Assembly (NCBI RefSeq): GCF_028737325.1
Contig: NZ_JAQZCH010000002.1
Coordinates: 806,001 to 870,000, forward strand
Direction: 5' to 3'
Source of the DNA: Microbacterium thalli
GTDB taxonomy: Bacteria > Actinomycetota > Actinomycetes > Actinomycetales > Microbacteriaceae
Length of the DNA: 64,000 bases
Shown here piece by piece: positions 18,517 through 28,460 of the stretch (its first letter is position 1; each line of letters begins with the position of its first letter). The translations under genes and the position numbers were made by a program. Below the pieces are notes generated by a model that was given only the letters and a program-made list of their open reading frames with translations, did not search any database and was not told where the DNA came from.

Positions 18517-19437
18517 TCAGTCGCCGCGCAGCACCTCGAGCGCGTGGGCGAGGTCGGGGGCGTAGGCCGCCGCGAAGGTCGACCACTCCCCCGTGACCGG
18601 GTGCGCGAAGGCCAGCCGGTGCGCGTGCAGCCACTGCCGGGTCAACCCCAGCCGGGCCGACAGCGTCGGATCAGCTCCGTAGAGCGGATCGCCCGCGCAC
18701 GGATGGCGGTGCGCCGCCATGTGCACCCGGATCTGGTGGGTGCGGCCGGTCTCGAGATGGATCTCGAGCAGCGACGCCCCCGGGAATGCCTCGAGCGTCT
18801 CGTAGTGGGTGACCGAGTCCTTACCGGTCGGCGTCACCGCGAACTTCCAGGAATGCGAGGGGTGCCGCCCGATCGGCGCGTCGATCGTGCCCGCGAGCGG
18901 GTCGGGATGCCCCTGCACCACGGCGTGGTAGATCTTCTCGACCTCGCGCTCCTTGAACGCGCGCTTGAGGGCGGTGTAGGCACGCTCGCTCTTCGCGACG
19001 ACCATGAGCCCGCTGGTGCCGACGTCGAGGCGATGCACGACGCCCTGCCGCTCGGCTGCGCCGGTCGTGGCGATGCGGTAGCCCGCGGCCGCGAGGGCGC
19101 CGAGCACCGTCGGTCCGTCCCAGCCGAGAGAGGGATGCGCGGCCACCCCGGCGGGCTTGTCGACCACCACGATGTCGTCGTCGTCGTGCACGATCCCGAG
19201 GTCGGGTACGGCCACCGGGACGATCTGCGCCTCGGCGCGCTCCTCCCAGAAGACGTCGAGCCATCCGCCGGCCGTCAGCTTGTCGGACTTGCCGAGGGTG
19301 CGCCCGTCGAGGGTGACGCCGCCGGCGGCCGCCACTTCGGCGGCGAAGGTCCGCGAGAACCCGAGGAGCTTCGCCAGCGCGGCGTCGACCCGGATGCCGT
19401 CGAGGCCGTCGGGGACGGGGAGCGCACGTTGCGGCAT
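18517..19437 (-). CDS. rluD: RluA-family pseudouridine synthase
   Basis: 306 residues from the ATG at 19437, one base after the lspA stop; a further upstream start would lie inside lspA. An N-terminal S4 RNA-binding domain (about 12-75) is followed by the synthase domain with [15 protein letters not shown] carrying the catalytic Asp and [10 protein letters not shown] near the end. It isomerises uridines in 23S rRNA. Actinobacteria commonly have this gene next to lspA. The exact target (RluD type versus another RluA-family member) is inference. Confidence 0.92.
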   Translation of the reverse strand: MPQRALPVPDGLDGIRVDAALAKLLGFSRTFAAEVAAAGGVTLDGRTLGKSDKLTAGGWLDVFWEERAEAQIVPVAVPDLGIVHDDDDIVVVDKPAGVAAHPSLGWDGPTVLGALAAAGYRIATTGAAERQGVVHRLDVGTSGLMVVAKSERAYTALKRAFKEREVEKIYHAVVQGHPDPLAGTIDAPIGRHPSHSWKFAVTPTGKDSVTHYETLEAFPGASLLEIHLETGRTHQIRVHMAAHRHPCAGDPLYGADPTLSARLGLTRQWLHAHRLAFAHPVTGEWSTFAAAYAPDLAHALEVLRGD

Positions 19438-19438
19438 G

Positions 19439-20011
19439 TCAGGCTTCCGCGGAGGCAGTCTCGACGGCGTCATCCTTCGCCGCCGGCCGGTCGCGCGTCC
19501 CGTCGAAACGGATGCCGATGACGACGAGGATCGCGACCGAGATCATCATCGTCACGATGAAGATGTCAGCGACGTTGTAGATCGCGGGGCGGAACCACAG
19601 CCACATCCAGGGCGTGTGGATGAAGTCGATGACGTGCCCCTCGGGGAACCCGGGCGCGCGGAACAGCCGGTCGGTCAGGTTGCCGAGCACGCCGCCGAGG
19701 AGGAGGCCGAGCACGATCGCCCACGACCGGGTGCGGACGCTCCGGACCGCCAGGACGATCACGGTGGCGGCGACGACAGCGAGGGCGAGTGTGAACACCC
19801 AAGTCACCCCGGTGCCCAGCGAGAAGGCGGCCCCGGGATTCTTCGTCAGGTAAAGCTGGAAGAACTCACCCAGCACCGGGACCTCGCGCTGATACGGCAG
19901 ACCCTCGAGTGCCAGATGCTTCGTGAACTGGTCGGCGGCCAGCACCACTGCCGCGAGAACCGCGACGAGGGTACCGGCCGCCGGACCGTTCAGTCGTGTG
20001 TGCGACGCCAA
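19439..20011 (-). CDS. lspA: Lipoprotein signal peptidase II
   Basis: 190 residues. The start is inferred to be TTG at 20011, three bases after the wag31 TAA, since no ATG or GTG precedes the first helix; the Shine-Dalgarno is poor. Four hydrophobic helices and the two catalytic Asp contexts are visible: GNLTDRLFR and NVADIFIV. It cleaves signal peptides of lipoproteins such as CtaC. It is coupled to wag31 upstream and rluD downstream. Confidence 0.93.
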   Translation of the reverse strand: MASHTRLNGPAAGTLVAVLAAVVLAADQFTKHLALEGLPYQREVPVLGEFFQLYLTKNPGAAFSLGTGVTWVFTLALAVVAATVIVLAVRSVRTRSWAIVLGLLLGGVLGNLTDRLFRAPGFPEGHVIDFIHTPWMWLWFRPAIYNVADIFIVTMMISVAILVVIGIRFDGTRDRPAAKDDAVETASAEA

Positions 20012-20014
20012 GGA

Positions 20015-20596
20015 TTACGCGCCGGCCGAGACGCCGGTCGTGTCGAGGTCGCGGAGCTTGCTCTCGATGAAGCCACGGAGCTGACCGCGGTAGTCCTTCT
20101 CGAACTGCTGCAGGTCGGAGATGCGACCCTCGAGCGAGACGCGCTCGGCCTCGAGACGGGCGACCTCGTCGCGGCCCCGGGCCTCGGCCTCGGAGATGAT
20201 CGACGCGGCCTGAGCCTGAGCGTCCGAGATCAGCTTGTCGCGCTGGGCCTTACCCTCGGCGACGTGCTCGTCGTGCAGGCGCTGGGCGAGCTCGATGATG
20301 CCCGCCGACGCGGCAGCGGGGGCCGGGTCGGACGCGGGAGCCGGAGCCGGCTCGACAGCGGCGACGGGCGCCGGAACCTCTTCGACGACGTTCTCGTCGT
20401 TCGAGGATGCGGCCGGGGTCTCGCCGGACTCGTACGCGGCGAGCTTCGCCTTGAGCTCGTCGTTCTCAGCGATCGTCTTGCGCCACTCGACGACGATCTC
20501 GTCGAGGAAGTCGTCGACCTCATCGGGGTCGAAGCCTTCCTTGAATCGCACGTGCTGGAACTGCTTGGTGACGACGTCTTCAGGGGTCAAAGCCAT
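20015..20596 (-). CDS. wag31: DivIVA-type polar growth protein Wag31
   Basis: 193 residues. The N-terminal DivIVA domain (about 1-60) contains FKEGFDPDEVDDFLDEIV, which binds curved membrane at poles and septa. A Pro/Ala/Glu linker (about 60-105) separates it from a second coiled coil (105-180). GAAAGAGG-type Shine-Dalgarno before the ATG. It directs where wall synthesis occurs in actinobacteria. It is shorter than the mycobacterial protein, mainly in the linker. Confidence 0.95.
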   Translation of the reverse strand: MALTPEDVVTKQFQHVRFKEGFDPDEVDDFLDEIVVEWRKTIAENDELKAKLAAYESGETPAASSNDENVVEEVPAPVAAVEPAPAPASDPAPAAASAGIIELAQRLHDEHVAEGKAQRDKLISDAQAQAASIISEAEARGRDEVARLEAERVSLEGRISDLQQFEKDYRGQLRGFIESKLRDLDTTGVSAGA

Positions 20597-20669
20597 GGTG
20601 TTGTCCTCTTTCAGGGCTCACGACGCGGGCCGGTCAGCCGGCACCCGCCGCAGCGGGCCGTACCCGACC

Positions 20670-20675
20670 AGCATA
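20670..20675 (-). promoter_or_regulatory. Candidate -10 of wag31
   Basis: TATGCT on the minus strand in the 121-base gap between yggT and wag31, leaving a leader of about 70 bases. It suggests that wag31-lspA-rluD can be transcribed separately from the rest of the cluster. Confidence 0.55.
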
Positions 20676-20717
20676 GTCCGACGCCTTCGCAGCCGCGACG
20701 ACGCCGGCAGGAGCGGG

Positions 20718-21020
20718 TCAGGCGGCTGCGATCGCGCGCGTGATCGACAGCAGGATGAAGCAACCCAGCATGGTCAACGGGAATGCCAGGTCGATCGCGA
20801 TGACGCCGAGTCGGATCGGAGGGATGACGCGGCGCAGGGTCTTGATCGGCGGGTCGGTCACGGTGTACACGACCTCCGCCACCACGAGGATGACGCCGCG
20901 TGGGCGCCATTCCCGGTTGAACAGCGGGATGTACTCCAGGATCAGCCGGACGAACAGGATCAGGATGTAGACGAGGAGTGCGAAGTAGACGATCGAAGCG
21001 ATCAGGCCGACGACATCCAC
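20718..21020 (-). CDS. YggT family membrane protein
   Basis: 100 residues, two YggT-type hydrophobic segments (about 3-27 and 75-97) with the conserved middle TDPPIKTLRRVIPPIRLG. GTG start six bases after the sepF stop. The family sits in division clusters throughout Gram-positive bacteria; its precise role is not established. Confidence 0.92.
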   Translation of the reverse strand: MDVVGLIASIVYFALLVYILILFVRLILEYIPLFNREWRPRGVILVVAEVVYTVTDPPIKTLRRVIPPIRLGVIAIDLAFPLTMLGCFILLSITRAIAAA

Positions 21021-21026
21021 GTCAGA

Positions 21027-21488
21027 TCACTGAGCGAACGGCGCCGCCTCGGGCTCAGCCTGAGCCACGGCGCCGTCGCCGGAGACGGCGATGTTCTCGG
21101 GCGAGAGCAGGAAGACCTTGCTCGTCACACGCTCGATGCGGCCGTAGAGACCGAGGGACAGACCGCTGGCGAAGTCGATCAGACGGCGCGCGTCCGCGTC
21201 GCTCATCTGCGACAGGTTGATGATGACCGGGACACCCTCGCGGAAGTTCTCGGCGATGACCTGAGCGTCGCGGTACTGCTTCGGGTGAACGGTCAGGATC
21301 TCGCTGACGGTGCCCGTCGTCGGCTGACGCACGACGGCGGGGCGGTGCAGGGGCGTGACGGGCGCGGCCGGCTTCTCGACGGGCTTGTCACGGCGGGCCT
21401 GCTGCTGCTCGGCTTGCGGCTCTTCGTACATTTCTTCCTCATCTGCGAGGCCCAGGTACACCATGGTCTTCTTCAGCGGGTTCGACAT
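21027..21488 (-). CDS. sepF: Cell division protein SepF
   Basis: 153 residues from the ATG at 21488, seven bases after GGAGG; longer in-frame starts are rejected. The N-terminal amphipathic segment [13 protein letters not shown] binds membrane, a charged Gln-rich linker follows, and the C-terminal SepF fold starts near [11 protein letters not shown]. In organisms without FtsA, SepF tethers FtsZ to the membrane by binding its C-terminal peptide, which is present here. Confidence 0.95.
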   Translation of the reverse strand: MSNPLKKTMVYLGLADEEEMYEEPQAEQQQARRDKPVEKPAAPVTPLHRPAVVRQPTTGTVSEILTVHPKQYRDAQVIAENFREGVPVIINLSQMSDADARRLIDFASGLSLGLYGRIERVTSKVFLLSPENIAVSGDGAVAQAEPEAAPFAQ

Positions 21489-21519
21489 CGCATCCTCCGT
21501 TTGCTCGTCTGTTCCGAGG

Positions 21520-22206
21520 CTATCCGCGGTCCGGGCGCGGTCCCGTGATTGCCGACCCGATCCGCAGGTGTGTCGCACCTGCGGCGATCGCGTCGACGAA
21601 ATCGCCGGTCATTCCGGCGGAGATCCAGGTCGCATCGGGCGCGACCGAGCGCAGGGCCGTCGAGGCCGCGGCCAGCCGAGCGAACGCGTCGGCCGGCTCC
21701 TCCCCGAGGGGAGCGACGGCCATGACGCCGCGCACGCGCAGCGAGGGGCACGACGTGAGGACGTGCTCGCCCAGCGCCTCGACCTCGTCGGGGCGTGCGC
21801 CGCCCCGCGCGGGGTCGTCGGTCAGATTGACCTGCAGCAGCACGTCGAGCGGCTCGCCCTCGGGATCGGCCGCATGCAGGGCGTCGGCGATCCGGGAGCG
21901 GTCGACCGAGTGGACGGCATCCGCGGCGGCGCGCACAGCGCGTGCCTTGTTCGTCTGGGCCTGCCCGACGAAGTGCCAGCGCAGATCCGCCGCTCCCTCG
22001 AGGACGGCGCGCTTGGCCGTGAGCTCCTGCTGACGGTTCTCTCCGACGTCGCGCACGCCGAGCGCGTGCAGCCGAGCGACGAGCTCGGGCGGATGGAACT
22101 TCGTCACGACGATGCGCGTGACATCGTCGGGCGCACGACCCGACGCCCGCACCGCGGCGGCGATGCGGGCGTCGACGTCGGCGAGCCGTTCGGCAAGATC
22201 CGACAT
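21520..22206 (-). CDS. PLP homeostasis protein, YggS/ProsC family
   Basis: 228 residues, a single alanine-racemase-like TIM barrel. The PLP Lys is in [10 protein letters not shown], with [19 protein letters not shown] and the phosphate-binding end [11 protein letters not shown]. Such proteins bind PLP without known catalysis and balance PLP and amino acid pools. It lies 11 bases downstream of ftsZ. Confidence 0.93.
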   Translation of the reverse strand: MSDLAERLADVDARIAAAVRASGRAPDDVTRIVVTKFHPPELVARLHALGVRDVGENRQQELTAKRAVLEGAADLRWHFVGQAQTNKARAVRAAADAVHSVDRSRIADALHAADPEGEPLDVLLQVNLTDDPARGGARPDEVEALGEHVLTSCPSLRVRGVMAVAPLGEEPADAFARLAAASTALRSVAPDATWISAGMTGDFVDAIAAGATHLRIGSAITGPRPDRG

Positions 22207-22217
22207 GGACGGGACGG

Positions 22218-23369
22218 TTACTTCAGGAAGTCGGGGATGTCGAGGTCGTCGTCACCGAACACCGAGTCGTACGAGTCGTTCTTGGCAGCGACGGGCACGG
22301 CGTCCTTGGTCTCGCGACGCTCGACCGGCTCGGGCTTGACGGCATCTTCGGCCGGAACCTCGGGCAGCACCGGCGGTGCCGACGGACGAGCCGCCGCGAT
22401 CGGCTCGATGCGGGTCTGGGGCTCGCCGCCGTCGAAGCCGGCAGCGATGACGGTGACGCGGACCTCGTCGCCGAGGGTGTCGTCGATCACGGTGCCGAAG
22501 ATGATGTTGGCCTCGGGGTGCGCGGCCTCCTTCACCAGCTGGGCCGCGTCGTTGATCTCGAAGATGCCGAGGTTCGACCCACCCTGGATCGAGAGCAGCA
22601 CGCCGTGCGCGCCCTCGATCGAGGCTTCCAGCAGCGGCGACTCGACGGCCAGCTCGGCCGCCTTGATCGCGCGGTCGGCACCGCGGGCGGAGCCGATGCC
22701 CATGAGAGCGGAGCCGGCTCCCTGCATGACCGACTTGACGTCGGCGAAGTCGAGGTTGATGAGACCGGGGGTCGTGATGAGGTCGGTGATGCCCTGGACA
22801 CCCGCGAGGAGCACCTGGTCGGCGGTCGCGAAGGCCTCGACCATCGAGATGCCGCGGTCGCTGATCTCGAGCAGGCGGTCGTTCGGGACGACGATGAGGG
22901 TGTCGACTTCTTCCTTGAGCTTCGACACGCCGGCCTCGGCCTGGCTCTGACGACGACGGCCCTCGAACGAGAAGGGCTTGGTCACGACACCGATGGTGAG
23001 AGCACCGATCGACTTCGCGATCCGCGCGACGACGGGTGCGCCACCGGTTCCGGTGCCACCGCCCTCACCCGCGGTGACGAACACCATGTCGGCGCCCGCC
23101 AGCGCTTCCTCGATCTCTTCGGCGTGGTCCTCGGCGGCGCGGCGGCCCACCTCGGGATCGGCGCCGGCCCCGAGGCCGCGCGTCAGCTCGCGGCCGACGT
23201 CGAGCTTGACGTCCGCGTCGCTCATGAGCAGCGCCTGGGCGTCGGTGTTCACCGCGATGAACTCCACACCCCGCAGCCCCAGCTCGATCATCCGGTTGAC
23301 GGCATTGACGCCGCCACCGCCCACACCGACGACCTTGATCACCGCGAGGTAGTTCTGGTTCTGGCTCAT
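22218..23369 (-). CDS. ftsZ: Cell division GTPase FtsZ
   Basis: 383 residues from the ATG at 23369, six bases after GGAGG. The frame is open for 36 more codons upstream, but that stretch holds the dyads and lacks a ribosome site. The tubulin signature [10 protein letters not shown], the T7-loop region with [10 protein letters not shown], and the C-terminal peptide [10 protein letters not shown] (SepF-binding) are present. It forms the Z ring. The long AT-rich leader suggests its own promoter inside the dcw cluster. Confidence 0.98.
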   Translation of the reverse strand: MSQNQNYLAVIKVVGVGGGGVNAVNRMIELGLRGVEFIAVNTDAQALLMSDADVKLDVGRELTRGLGAGADPEVGRRAAEDHAEEIEEALAGADMVFVTAGEGGGTGTGGAPVVARIAKSIGALTIGVVTKPFSFEGRRRQSQAEAGVSKLKEEVDTLIVVPNDRLLEISDRGISMVEAFATADQVLLAGVQGITDLITTPGLINLDFADVKSVMQGAGSALMGIGSARGADRAIKAAELAVESPLLEASIEGAHGVLLSIQGGSNLGIFEINDAAQLVKEAAHPEANIIFGTVIDDTLGDEVRVTVIAAGFDGGEPQTRIEPIAAARPSAPPVLPEVPAEDAVKPEPVERRETKDAVPVAAKNDSYDSVFGDDDLDIPDFLK

Positions 23370-23411
23370 GCCGGCCTCCATCTTGTCCCGAACCCGTGCT
23401 CTTAAACCTTC

Positions 23412-23428
23412 AACCTCATGTAGAGGTT
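23412..23428 (-). promoter_or_regulatory. Dyad AACCTC-N5-GAGGTT upstream of ftsZ
   Basis: A perfect 6-bp inverted repeat, nested in a wider pair (TTAAACCT at 23402-23409 and AGGTTTAA at 23424-23431), lies 43 bases before the ftsZ start in an unusually AT-rich gap. The shape fits a dimeric regulator site; the regulator is unknown (FtsR is a candidate). Confidence 0.5.
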
Positions 23429-23432
23429 TAAA

Positions 23433-23453
23433 GAATTGCCGAGTATGCAATTC
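23433..23453 (-). promoter_or_regulatory. Dyad GAATTGC-N7-GCAATTC upstream of ftsZ
   Basis: A perfect 7-bp inverted repeat with a 7-base spacer. It is distinct in sequence from the neighbouring AACCTC dyad and lies 64 bases before the ftsZ ATG. Operator, or stem in a leader RNA. Confidence 0.5.
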
Positions 23454-23578
23454 CTGAGTTGAAGTTACGCACTGCACGACTCCCCGCCGGGATGCGGGCG
23501 GCGTGTCGCGACATCCCGGGATGACCGGATTCCCGGACCGCGCTCAGGCTCCGACGACGCCGGCCGGATCGAGGCGTG

Positions 23579-24631
23579 TCAGCGGACGACGGCGGCCTGC
23601 GGCGACGACACGTCGTACCCCGACGCGTCGGGGCGGACGGTCATCAGCTGCGCGAGCGTGACCGCCTTCTTGCCCGATTCCGAGGGACCGCCCCACACGA
23701 CCGAGCGACCGTCGGCGAGGGTCAGAGTCACGTCGTTCGGCGTGGTCGCCGAGATCGTCGTCACCTGAGGGCGCAGGTCTTCGGGAAGCGCCCGGAACAC
23801 CTGCCCCGCCGCGGTGAATGTCGGGGACGTCAGCCCGCCTTCGACCTCGATCAGAGGATGGCCGGCGGGGGGCTCCGGCGTCGTGGACAGTGCGACCCCT
23901 GCGGCATCCACGAGCGTGTATCCCGCATCGCCCTGCACCGCCCCGACGGGCGTGCGCTCCACGATCCGTACGATCAGCTCATGCGGCGGACGCGCCTCGA
24001 GACTGTAGGACTCGACGAGCGGGAACGAAACGAGGGCAGCCTTGATCGCACTCTCGTCGATGAGCGGCATCGGCGTGCCGAGCTGGTCGGAGAGAGCGGT
24101 CTGCACGGCGCCCGCGTCGAGCTGGCTCGTCCCGACCACCGTGACCCGCTCGACGGAGAAGAGCGGGCTGTACGCGGCCCCGACCGAGCCGAGGACGAGC
24201 GCCGCCACGATCGAGAGCGACACGATCCACACGCGCCGGCGGCGACGCTGCCGGGCCGTGAACCGACGCACCTCGCGCCGCAGCGCCCGGCGCCGTTCGC
24301 GCGCGGCGCTCCAGACATCGCGGGGTGTCAGTGTGGCCGTGTCGCCGGCATCACCGGAGACGGCGGAGTCGGATGGCGTCGCGGCGTCGGCCGGCCGCGT
24401 CGGCGGGTCGAACGGGATGATCGGAGCGATGCCGTAGTCACGACCGCGTTGCTGCCACAACTCCTCGATCGGCTGCGTCTGCGCCTGATCGCCCGCATCC
24501 GCCGGCGACGCGTCCCGCCGCGGCGGATCGACGCGACGAGGCGTCAGCGCGGACCGATCCGCGTCACCCCTCCCCTGCGTGCGCGTTCCGTTCGGCCGCG
24601 ACGGCGGCGGGAGCGGGCTCGGCCGGCGCAC
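23579..24631 (-). CDS. ftsQ: Cell division protein FtsQ
   Basis: 350 residues from a GTG three bases after murC. A long Pro/Arg-rich cytoplasmic tail (1-133), one helix (about 134-154), then the POTRA domain starting FSVERVTVVGTSQ and the beta domain. The tail is longer than in Gram-negatives but usual for actinobacteria. It is part of the FtsQLB-type divisome complex outside the membrane. ftsZ follows after a 209-base gap. Confidence 0.94.
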   Translation of the reverse strand: MRRPSPLPPPSRPNGTRTQGRGDADRSALTPRRVDPPRRDASPADAGDQAQTQPIEELWQQRGRDYGIAPIIPFDPPTRPADAATPSDSAVSGDAGDTATLTPRDVWSAARERRRALRREVRRFTARQRRRRRVWIVSLSIVAALVLGSVGAAYSPLFSVERVTVVGTSQLDAGAVQTALSDQLGTPMPLIDESAIKAALVSFPLVESYSLEARPPHELIVRIVERTPVGAVQGDAGYTLVDAAGVALSTTPEPPAGHPLIEVEGGLTSPTFTAAGQVFRALPEDLRPQVTTISATTPNDVTLTLADGRSVVWGGPSESGKKAVTLAQLMTVRPDASGYDVSSPQAAVVR

Positions 24632-24634
24632 GGA

Positions 24635-26035
24635 CTACTCCCCCGTCCGCGCCAGCGACTGCAGGACCTGCGGAATGATGAGGTTGACGTTGCCGCATCC
24701 GAGGGTCACGACGAAGTCGCCGTCGCGCGCGACCGTCGCGGTGTAGTCGGCGGCGGCCTGCCAGTCGGCCACGAAGTGCACGTTCGCGGGGTCGGCGAAC
24801 GCCCCGCTGACCAACTCGCCCGTGACGCCGGGAACCGGGTCCTCGCGGGCCCCGTACACGTCGAGGACCACGGTGTGGTCGGCGTGCGACTCGAGGACAT
24901 CGGCGAACTCGCGGAACATCTCCTGCGTGCGCGAGTACGTGTGGGGCTGGTGCAACGCGATGATGCGGCCTGAGCCAACGACCGTCCGCGCTGCCGCCAG
25001 GGCGGCGGCGACCTCGGTGGGGTGATGGGCGTAGTCGTCGTACACGCTGACGCCGCGCGTGACGCCGTGGAGCTCGAACCGGCGCGCGGTGCCGCCGAAG
25101 CCCTCGACCGCTCGGACGGCGCGCTCGAGGTCGTGGCCGAGCGCGACGAGCACGGCGACCGCACCGGCGGCGTTGACGGCGTTGTGGGCGCCGGGCACGG
25201 CGAGGCGCGCCTCGACCGTCCGCCCGCCGTACGTCAGCGAGAACGCGACGGGTCCATCGGTCACGATCGATGTCAGGCGCAGATCGGCCGACGCATCCTC
25301 CCCGAAGGTGACGACGTTCCGATGCGTCAGGCCTGTCGCCACGCGGCGCGCGCCGGGGTCGTCGGCCGAGATCACGACCGCCTCGCGCGCACGCTCGGCG
25401 AAGGTGACGAAGCCCTCGTAGAAGGCGTCCCGCGTCGCCCAGTGGTCGAGGTGGTCGGGGTCGACGTTGGTGATGAGCGCGACGGAGGTGTCGTACAGCA
25501 GGAAGGTGCCGTCGGACTCGTCGGCCTCGATGACGAAGAGGTCGTCGTCGCCGGTGCCGCTGGACACGCCCAGGTCGGCGATCACGCCGCCGTTGACGAA
25601 GGTCGGTCGCGTCCCCAGCCCGCGCAGGGCCGTGACGATCATCCCGGTCGAGGTCGTCTTGCCGTGCGCGCCGGCGACCGAGACCAGCCGGCGCCCGCCG
25701 ATGAGCCAGTGCAGCGCCTGCGACCGGTGGATGACGTGCAGGCCGCGCTCCTTGGCGAGCAGGAACTCGGGGTTCTCGGGCCAGATCGCCCCCGTGTGCA
25801 CGACGGTGTCGGCATCGTCGGGAAGGTGAGCGGCGTCGTGGCCGACATGCACCGTCGCGCCGCGTGCGGCCAGCGCGCGCATCGTGGGGCTGTCGGCTCG
25901 GTCGGAGCCCGACACGCGGATGCCGCGATCGAGGAACATGCCGGCCAGACCGGACATCCCCGATCCACCGATGCCGATGAAGTGCGCGGCACGGATGTCG
26001 GCGGGGATGGGAAGGCTCAAATCGGGTCTGATCAT
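24635..26035 (-). CDS. murC: UDP-N-acetylmuramate-L-alanine ligase
   Basis: 466 residues. N-terminal UDP-binding GIGGSGMSG, the Mur ligase P-loop GAHGKTTST, the HPTEV segment and the C-terminal ligase domain are visible. It adds the first amino acid to UDP-MurNAc; in group B peptidoglycan of Microbacteriaceae this residue can be Gly rather than Ala, which the sequence cannot settle. It overlaps nothing upstream and may have its own promoter. Confidence 0.96.
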   Translation of the reverse strand: MIRPDLSLPIPADIRAAHFIGIGGSGMSGLAGMFLDRGIRVSGSDRADSPTMRALAARGATVHVGHDAAHLPDDADTVVHTGAIWPENPEFLLAKERGLHVIHRSQALHWLIGGRRLVSVAGAHGKTTSTGMIVTALRGLGTRPTFVNGGVIADLGVSSGTGDDDLFVIEADESDGTFLLYDTSVALITNVDPDHLDHWATRDAFYEGFVTFAERAREAVVISADDPGARRVATGLTHRNVVTFGEDASADLRLTSIVTDGPVAFSLTYGGRTVEARLAVPGAHNAVNAAGAVAVLVALGHDLERAVRAVEGFGGTARRFELHGVTRGVSVYDDYAHHPTEVAAALAAARTVVGSGRIIALHQPHTYSRTQEMFREFADVLESHADHTVVLDVYGAREDPVPGVTGELVSGAFADPANVHFVADWQAAADYTATVARDGDFVVTLGCGNVNLIIPQVLQSLARTGE

Positions 26036-26044
26036 GACCCGTCA

Positions 26045-26050
26045 AGTCTA
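26045..26050 (-). promoter_or_regulatory. Candidate -10 before murC
   Basis: TAGACT nine bases before the murC ATG in the 61-base gap after murG. A very short leader or a leaderless start is possible. Confidence 0.45.
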
Positions 26051-26096
26051 GGTCGCCGAAGCCGGACGCCCGCCCGCCACGCCCGTCGCGACGCCG

Positions 26097-27170
26097 TCAG
26101 CGGGCGGACGCCTCGTCGAGCATCGCGACGACGTTCGCCGCGCCCTCACGCGTGCCGACGGCCTCAGCCGCGCGGTGCATCTCGTCGAGCGCGGCGGCGT
26201 CGGCGAGCAGCGGCACGATCTCGGAGCGCACCCGCTCGGGAGTGAACTCCGCGTCGGCGATGATGCGCGCGGCCCCCGCACGCACCGCGTCGGCGGCGTT
26301 GAGCGCCTGCTCGCCGTTACCCACCGCGTAGGGGACGTAGACCGCCGGGATGCCGAGCGCGCTGACCTCGCTCACCGTCGCGGCGCCCGAGCGCGAGACG
26401 ACGAGATCGGCGACCGCGAATGCGAGGTCCATGCGGTCGAGGTACGGCACGACGCGGTAGTCGGATGCCGCCGGCGCCGCCGTCTCGTTCCGCTCCCCCG
26501 TCGCGTGCAGCACCTGCCAGCCGGCGGCCACGAGGTCTCGCCAGGATCCCGCGAGCGCCTCGTTCAGACGGCGCGCGCCCAGCGAGCCGCCGAAGACGAG
26601 CACGACGGGGCGGGCGGGGTCGAGGCCGAACGCCTCGGCGGCCTCGGCGCGGCGTGCTCGCCGGTCGAGGTCGACGATCTCGCGTCGCAGCGGCATCCCG
26701 ACCACACGCGCCCCGCGCAGGGGCGTGCCGGGGAACACGATGCCGGTTGCGACCGCGCCGCGGGCGCCGAGGACGTTGGCGAGTCCGGGGCGGGCGTTCG
26801 CCTCGTGCACGATGTAGGGCACCCGTTCCCGCTTGGCGGCGACGTAGGCCGGCGCCGCGGCGTACCCGCCGAAGCCCGCGACGACGTCGACGCCGTGTCG
26901 TCGGATGTGCGCCCGCACCTGGGCGACGGCGCGCAGCCACCGGACGGGGAAGCGCGCCGCCGCCGCGTTCGGCCGGCGCGGGAAGGGCACCTTGTCGACC
27001 ACGAGCAACTCGTAGCCCCGTTCGGGAACCAGGCGGGACTCGAGGCCCTCACGGGTTCCCAGCACGAGCACGGTGTCGTCGGGGCGCCGCTCACGCAGAG
27101 CGTCGGCGACAGCGAGGAGCGGATTGACGTGCCCAGCGGTCCCGCCGCCGGCCAGGAGGTACGTGGTCAC
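26097..27170 (-). CDS. murG: Lipid II-forming GlcNAc transferase
   Basis: 357 residues from a GTG. The N-domain glycine-rich loop GGGTAGHVNP, the middle GFGGYAAAPAY, and the UDP-GlcNAc-binding FGGSLGARRLNE and RSGAATVSE motifs are all present. It transfers GlcNAc to lipid I on the inner membrane face. It starts nine bases after ftsW. Confidence 0.97.
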   Translation of the reverse strand: MTTYLLAGGGTAGHVNPLLAVADALRERRPDDTVLVLGTREGLESRLVPERGYELLVVDKVPFPRRPNAAAARFPVRWLRAVAQVRAHIRRHGVDVVAGFGGYAAAPAYVAAKRERVPYIVHEANARPGLANVLGARGAVATGIVFPGTPLRGARVVGMPLRREIVDLDRRARRAEAAEAFGLDPARPVVLVFGGSLGARRLNEALAGSWRDLVAAGWQVLHATGERNETAAPAASDYRVVPYLDRMDLAFAVADLVVSRSGAATVSEVSALGIPAVYVPYAVGNGEQALNAADAVRAGAARIIADAEFTPERVRSEIVPLLADAAALDEMHRAAEAVGTREGAANVVAMLDEASAR

Positions 27171-27179
27171 CGATCGAGC

Positions 27180-28460
27180 CTACCGGCGCGCGGCACCGGC
27201 CCGGATGGGCTCGACGCGCGCGACTGCCCCGGCCGGCGCACCGGGCAGCGGCGAGCGGACCGGCAGCGTCCGCGCGAACGACAGCAGTACGCCGCAGGCC
27301 AGCAGCACCGACATGAGCGAGGTGCCTCCCTGCGACATGAACGGCAGCGGAACACCGAGCACGGGGAACACCCGAAGCACGACGCCGATGTTCACGAGCG
27401 CCTGGCCGACGATCCAGATGGTGATGCCGCCCGAGACGATGCGGACGAACGGGTCGTCGGTCTTGCGGATGACGTGGAAGGCCCCGACGGCGAACAGGGC
27501 GAAGAGGGCGAGCACGACCGCGCAGCCGATGAGCCCGAGCTCTTCGCCGACGATGGCGAAGATGTAGTCGTTCGCGGCGGCCGGCAGCCACTGGTACTTC
27601 TCGCGCGAGTTGCCGAGCCCCAGCCCGAATATCCCGCCGCTCGCGAGCGCCCAGATGCCGTGCAGCGGCTGATAGCACGAGCCTGCGTCGGCGAAGTAGC
27701 AGTCGGTCGAGTCGACGTTGAGGAAGCTCATGATGCGCGCCATGCGGTTCGGGCTCGTGACCGCGAACACCGCCGCCGCCGCCACCACGCCGATCAGGGG
27801 CAGCAGGAACAGGCGCAGCTTGACGCCGGAGAAGAACAGGCAGCCGAGGAGGATCGCCATGACGATCATCGCCGTGCCGAGGTCGTGGCCGGCCATGATC
27901 GTGCCGATCACGAGCGCGCCCACCGGGACGACGGGGATGAACACGTGCTGCCACTTCGTGAGGAGCGTGCGCTTGCGGTACAGCACGAAGCCGAGCCAGA
28001 CCGCGAGCGACAGCTTCAGGAACTCCGACGGCTGCGCCTGGAACCCGGCGATCGAGATCCAGTTCGTGTTGCCGTCGTTGTGGACACCCAGCCCCGGGAC
28101 GAACACCAGCAGCTGCAGCAGGAGGCCGACGATCAGGGCCGGCCACGCGATGCGCTTCCAGAAGCTCACCGGCATCCGGCTGGCGATGAACATCATCGGG
28201 ATCGCCACCGCGGCGAAGACCGCCTGCTTGAGGAAGGTGTCGAAGGGGCTCGCGTTGGCCGTCGCCATGGTGGCCGACAGCACCATCACCAGACCGAAGC
28301 CGGTCAGGATCAGCGCCGTCGAGGCCAGCAGCAGGAACTCGCTCGGGACGGGCGCGAAGACGCGGCCGAGCGACACTCGCGCGGCGAAGCCCCCCCGCCC
28401 GGACGAAGCGGTGTCAGTGTCCGCCGTCGGACCCATCGGGCTGCTCGGTGTCGTGGTCAC
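27180..28460 (-). CDS. ftsW: SEDS peptidoglycan glycosyltransferase FtsW
   Basis: 426 residues from a GTG at 28460 with AAGGGGAG just upstream. This start makes the gene overlap murD by 47 bases; an ATG at 28436 would still overlap. About ten helices, with AQPSEFLKLSLA, GHDLGTAM and GEELGLIG being the conserved SEDS motifs (the Asp in GHDLG is the catalytic candidate). It polymerises septal glycan with FtsI. Confidence 0.94.
   Translation of the reverse strand: MTTTPSSPMGPTADTDTASSGRGGFAARVSLGRVFAPVPSEFLLLASTALILTGFGLVMVLSATMATANASPFDTFLKQAVFAAVAIPMMFIASRMPVSFWKRIAWPALIVGLLLQLLVFVPGLGVHNDGNTNWISIAGFQAQPSEFLKLSLAVWLGFVLYRKRTLLTKWQHVFIPVVPVGALVIGTIMAGHDLGTAMIVMAILLGCLFFSGVKLRLFLLPLIGVVAAAAVFAVTSPNRMARIMSFLNVDSTDCYFADAGSCYQPLHGIWALASGGIFGLGLGNSREKYQWLPAAANDYIFAIVGEELGLIGCAVVLALFALFAVGAFHVIRKTDDPFVRIVSGGITIWIVGQALVNIGVVLRVFPVLGVPLPFMSQGGTSLMSVLLACGVLLSFARTLPVRSPLPGAPAGAVARVEPIRAGAARR

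Noticed and set aside
23370..23477. N-terminal extension of FtsZ
   Set aside because: In frame without stops, but it contains the dyads, lacks conserved residues and the ATG at 23369 has GGAGG.
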